NCBI GenBank assembly: GCA_013420905.1
Contig: JAAXNY010000009.1
Location: 2,418,001 to 2,482,000 of the forward strand
Direction of reading: 5' to 3'
Length of the DNA stretch: 64,000 nucleotides
From: Collybia mongolica
Lineage: Eukaryota; Basidiomycota; Agaricomycetes; Agaricales; Clitocybaceae
Shown here: piece after piece, positions 60,698 to 64,000 of the stretch
How positions within the stretch are numbered: position 1 is the stretch's first letter
Layout: every line of letters starts with the position of its first letter
The notes under the pieces: generated by a model
What the model was told of the DNA's origin: nothing
Seen by the model: the letters and a program-made list of their open reading frames with translations, nothing else
Databases searched by the model: none
Position numbers and translations under genes: made by a program

Positions 60698-62233
60698 ATG
60701 GACAAGGCAGGCGGCACTGGGCACACCTACGTGCGCAAGGCCAGCCCTGACCGTAGCAGTAGTCCCGCCCATGGTGGATATGACGCAGAGCACGACGTCT
60801 TTGGCAACGAGGAGAACCATCAGGTACAGGGAGAGATCTCCAGCCACACTAGTCCCTGCTCATCGCTTTTTCACATTGAACTAGATCCAGTACAAGACGA
60901 TGTCGTGGCAATTGGTGGCTGTCCTCATGATAGCGGAGATCGTCAGCAATGGTATGCTATCACTTCCGTCCAGCCTCGCGGTAGTGGGAATCGTTCCTGG
61001 CGTCATTCTTATTGTATTCCTTGGAACTTTTGCGACTTTTACGAGTTATCTATTAGTCCAATTCAAACTGCGTCATCCAGAAGGTCGGTCCCTTGTGTGT
61101 ATCCGGCTGCTGTCCTGGTTGAAGATTTTAGTCCATAGCATGGGAGACGCTGGGTATATTCTCTTTGGTCGCGTTGGCCGCGAAGTCTTAAGCCTTGGTA
61201 CCATCATATTTGCTGTATTTGCAACCGGTGGGCAATTGCTCGCTGGCCAGATTGCATTAAGCGTCCTGTCTGACCAGAAACTCTGCCTCCTACTCTATAC
61301 CGGAATATTTGCCGTCCCCACACTTCTTTTTTCGCTCCCAAGGACCCTAGATAGGCTGTCCTGGTTGAGCATACCGAGTGTAATCTCCATCTTGGTTGCT
61401 GGTATTGTGGGTATGACCGCGGCAGGAACCCACCCCATACCAAACCGGGTTATCGACATAGCGGTGCCTTCTGATTTCACTACAGCCTTTTTCTCCATCA
61501 CGAATCCAGTGTTTGCCTACGCTGGTATGCCTTTCCTTAGCCCTCAGCTATACAAGTGGGCCACTGACGTCCCTTTTTTTGACAAGGTCATTTCATGTTC
61601 TTCATCCTCATATCGGAAATGCGCGACCCAAATGACGCCATGAAAGCAGCTTATACACTTCAAATATTCGCCACTGCATTTTACACCGTGTTTGCAATCG
61701 TGACCTATTTTTATATCGGTAGCACCGTTGCGTCTCCCTCTTTCAGTTCGTTACCCCCCGTCTGGGCCAAAGCGACATACGGGATCGCGATCCCCAATTT
61801 CCTCATTGCAGGCTCTCTATACTCACACACGGCGGCAAAACTGCTCTTCGTGCGCTTTTTCCGTCGCTCGCGACACTTACACGAACACACCTTATTGGGG
61901 TGGGGAGCTTGGGGAGCGCTTGTCCTAATCATGAACGCCGCGGCATTCGTGCTTGCTGTGGGAGTCCCGATCTTCAATAATCTTATCGGAATCGCAGCGA
62001 GCTTGTTTGCGGCGTGGTATACCTACGGGATCGCGGGGGCGTTCTGGGTACACGATACGTACTACTATCGTGGCGGGATGCATGCGCTGAAGACATACTG
62101 GATGATGACAATAGCCAATGTGCTTACAATCGCGGCTGGGGGTTTTATTTGTGTGGCGGGGATGTATGTTTCCGTCAAGTCGATCGTAATGGCATTCGAT
62201 GAGGGAACATTGGCTGAGCCTTTTAGCTGCTAG
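60698..62233 (+). CDS. Amino-acid transporter, AAAP/Aa_trans family
   Basis: Membrane permease for neutral or aromatic amino acids (N. crassa Mtr-like group). The polar N-tail (DKAGGTGHTYVRKASPDRSS) ends in an intron and continues IQYKTMSWQLVAVLMIAEIV with SNGMLSLPSSLAVVGIVPG, the first two membrane segments. Later segments include TIIFAVFATGGQLLAGQIAL, VISILVAGIVGMTAAGTHPI, ITNPVFAYAGHFMFFILISE with the joined exon, and IAASLFAAWYTYGIAGAFWV, for about eleven spans. It ends DEGTLAEPFSC. Hydrophobic open frames are continuous apart from three short introns. Substrate not predictable. Confidence 0.88.
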
Positions 62234-62616
62234 TTCATGTATAGCCTTGGAATTAACACATTGGCGCTACCATTCAATTAGTTCTTGAGTGGAAATCATT
62301 GTGCTGAAATAGGATGACAATCAATAGAGAAGATCTTATCGATTGGGAACGCATTGAGGCAATGCCCGTAGCGTAGCGTGAGCCTAGAATTCGTAGCTAT
62401 ATAAAACAGATCCAAATAAACGCTTTAACAGAAAGTTGATGCTCACAAGCGATTGCAAGGAACAAACATAACATTACTCACTGAGGTCACATTTATTGAT
62501 AGTAAAATCTAATACACTAAAAACACAATCCGGGATGCGTTCGAAATCTGTGGATGACTGGTATATATATATCTTGATATATGCATGTATGGGCGCACGG
62601 AAGAGGGTGTGAGTGT
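62234..62616. other. Convergent 3' spacer, transporter / Rab gene
   Basis: 383 bp between the two stop codons, AT-rich, with no feature seen. Confidence 0.4.
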
Positions 62617-63782
<1,166 letters not shown>

Positions 63783-64000
63783 ATGAAACTGTCAGATAAG
63801 ATCGCTGCACATGAATCTCCTCTTCCATTCTTCACATTTGAATTCTTCCCTCCAAGGACGGATCAAGTACTGCCATCTCCCTAACATCGTATATTGCTCC
63901 AGCTAAAGTTCAAATATTTAGGGATTTGATAACCTAATCGCGCGTATCTCTCGACTATGCGATCTCAATCCGCTTGCCATCAGCGTTACATGGGGCGCCG
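63783..64000 (+). CDS. Methylenetetrahydrofolate reductase (5' part, runs off the window)
   Basis: Reduces 5,10-methylene-THF to 5-methyl-THF for methionine synthesis. Exon 1 gives KLSDKIAAHESPLPFFTFEF and FFPPRTDQ; the FEFFPPRT strand is diagnostic of the catalytic barrel. A GT-AG intron follows. Exon 2 reads GFDNLIARISRLCDLNPLAI then SVTWGA, and is cut by the window end. Whether it is the Met12- or Met13-type isoform cannot be told from this part. Confidence 0.88.

Overview
The window is nuclear DNA from a filamentous basidiomycete, most likely an Agaricomycete. The genes are compact and broken by very many short introns of about 45-65 nt, with GT/AG ends and CTRAY-like branch points. Intergenic gaps are small. 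The protein set is fungal: GPI10, external NADH dehydrogenase, lumazine synthase, Gtr1, Rap1, Hop1, Tap42 and Stt4. There is no bacterial-style operon, insertion sequence or CRISPR array. Exon joins were worked out by eye from reading-frame continuity and family motifs, so each CDS entry is the start-to-stop span of a spliced gene.

Layout. 1-1062: no gene recognised. 1063-6297 (+): POL1, DNA polymerase alpha. 6298-8440: no clear gene, with possible decayed coding pieces. 8441-10689 (-): ADGF/ADA2-type adenosine deaminase. 11082-13073 (+): GPI10. 13259-15947 (-): type II NADH dehydrogenase with EF-hands. 16632-19525 (+): YTH-domain RNA reader. 20510-22462 (+): TilS-like tRNA(Ile)-lysidine synthetase. 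22481-23770 and 24202-25492 (-): a tandem pair of alpha/beta hydrolases. 25861-27672 (-): Nopp140/Srp40-like protein. 27794-28474 (+): RIB4. 28767-29921 (+): GTR1. 30211-32725 (-): RAP1. 33910-36059 (-): Ca2+/H+ exchanger. 36220-37011 (-): histidine phosphatase. 37336-40711 (-): DOA1/PLAA. 42403-45904 (-): HOP1. 46585-47154 (-): TRS23. 47332-48794 (+): glutaminyl cyclase. 48936-49900 (-): orphan basic coiled-coil protein. 50161-57780 (+): STT4. 57908-57998 (+): tRNA-Ser(CGA) with a 9-nt intron. 58158-59610 (+): TAP42. 60698-62233 (+): amino-acid transporter. 62617-63542 (-): Ypt6/Ryh1 Rab GTPase. 63783 to the window end (+): methylenetetrahydrofolate reductase, cut by the edge.

Most genes are housekeeping. 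Themes that recur are TOR/nutrient signalling (GTR1, TAP42), secretory traffic and phosphoinositides (TRS23, YPT6, STT4), chromosome and telomere biology (POL1, RAP1, HOP1) and mitochondria (NADH dehydrogenase, TilS). Many neighbours are divergent pairs sharing 120-700 bp. The heptamer TCACGTG lies 16-140 bp upstream of five start codons.

The most unusual observation is in STT4. The conserved kinase-domain reading frame can be restored only by removing a 58-nt intron with AT...AC ends, whose 5' end looks like a normal site changed at the first base. Non-canonical GC...AG introns also appear in the Rab gene, where the 51-nt intron is in frame and stop-free, in the Ca2+/H+ exchanger, and possibly in the Nopp140-like gene. 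No convincing new multi-gene system was found.
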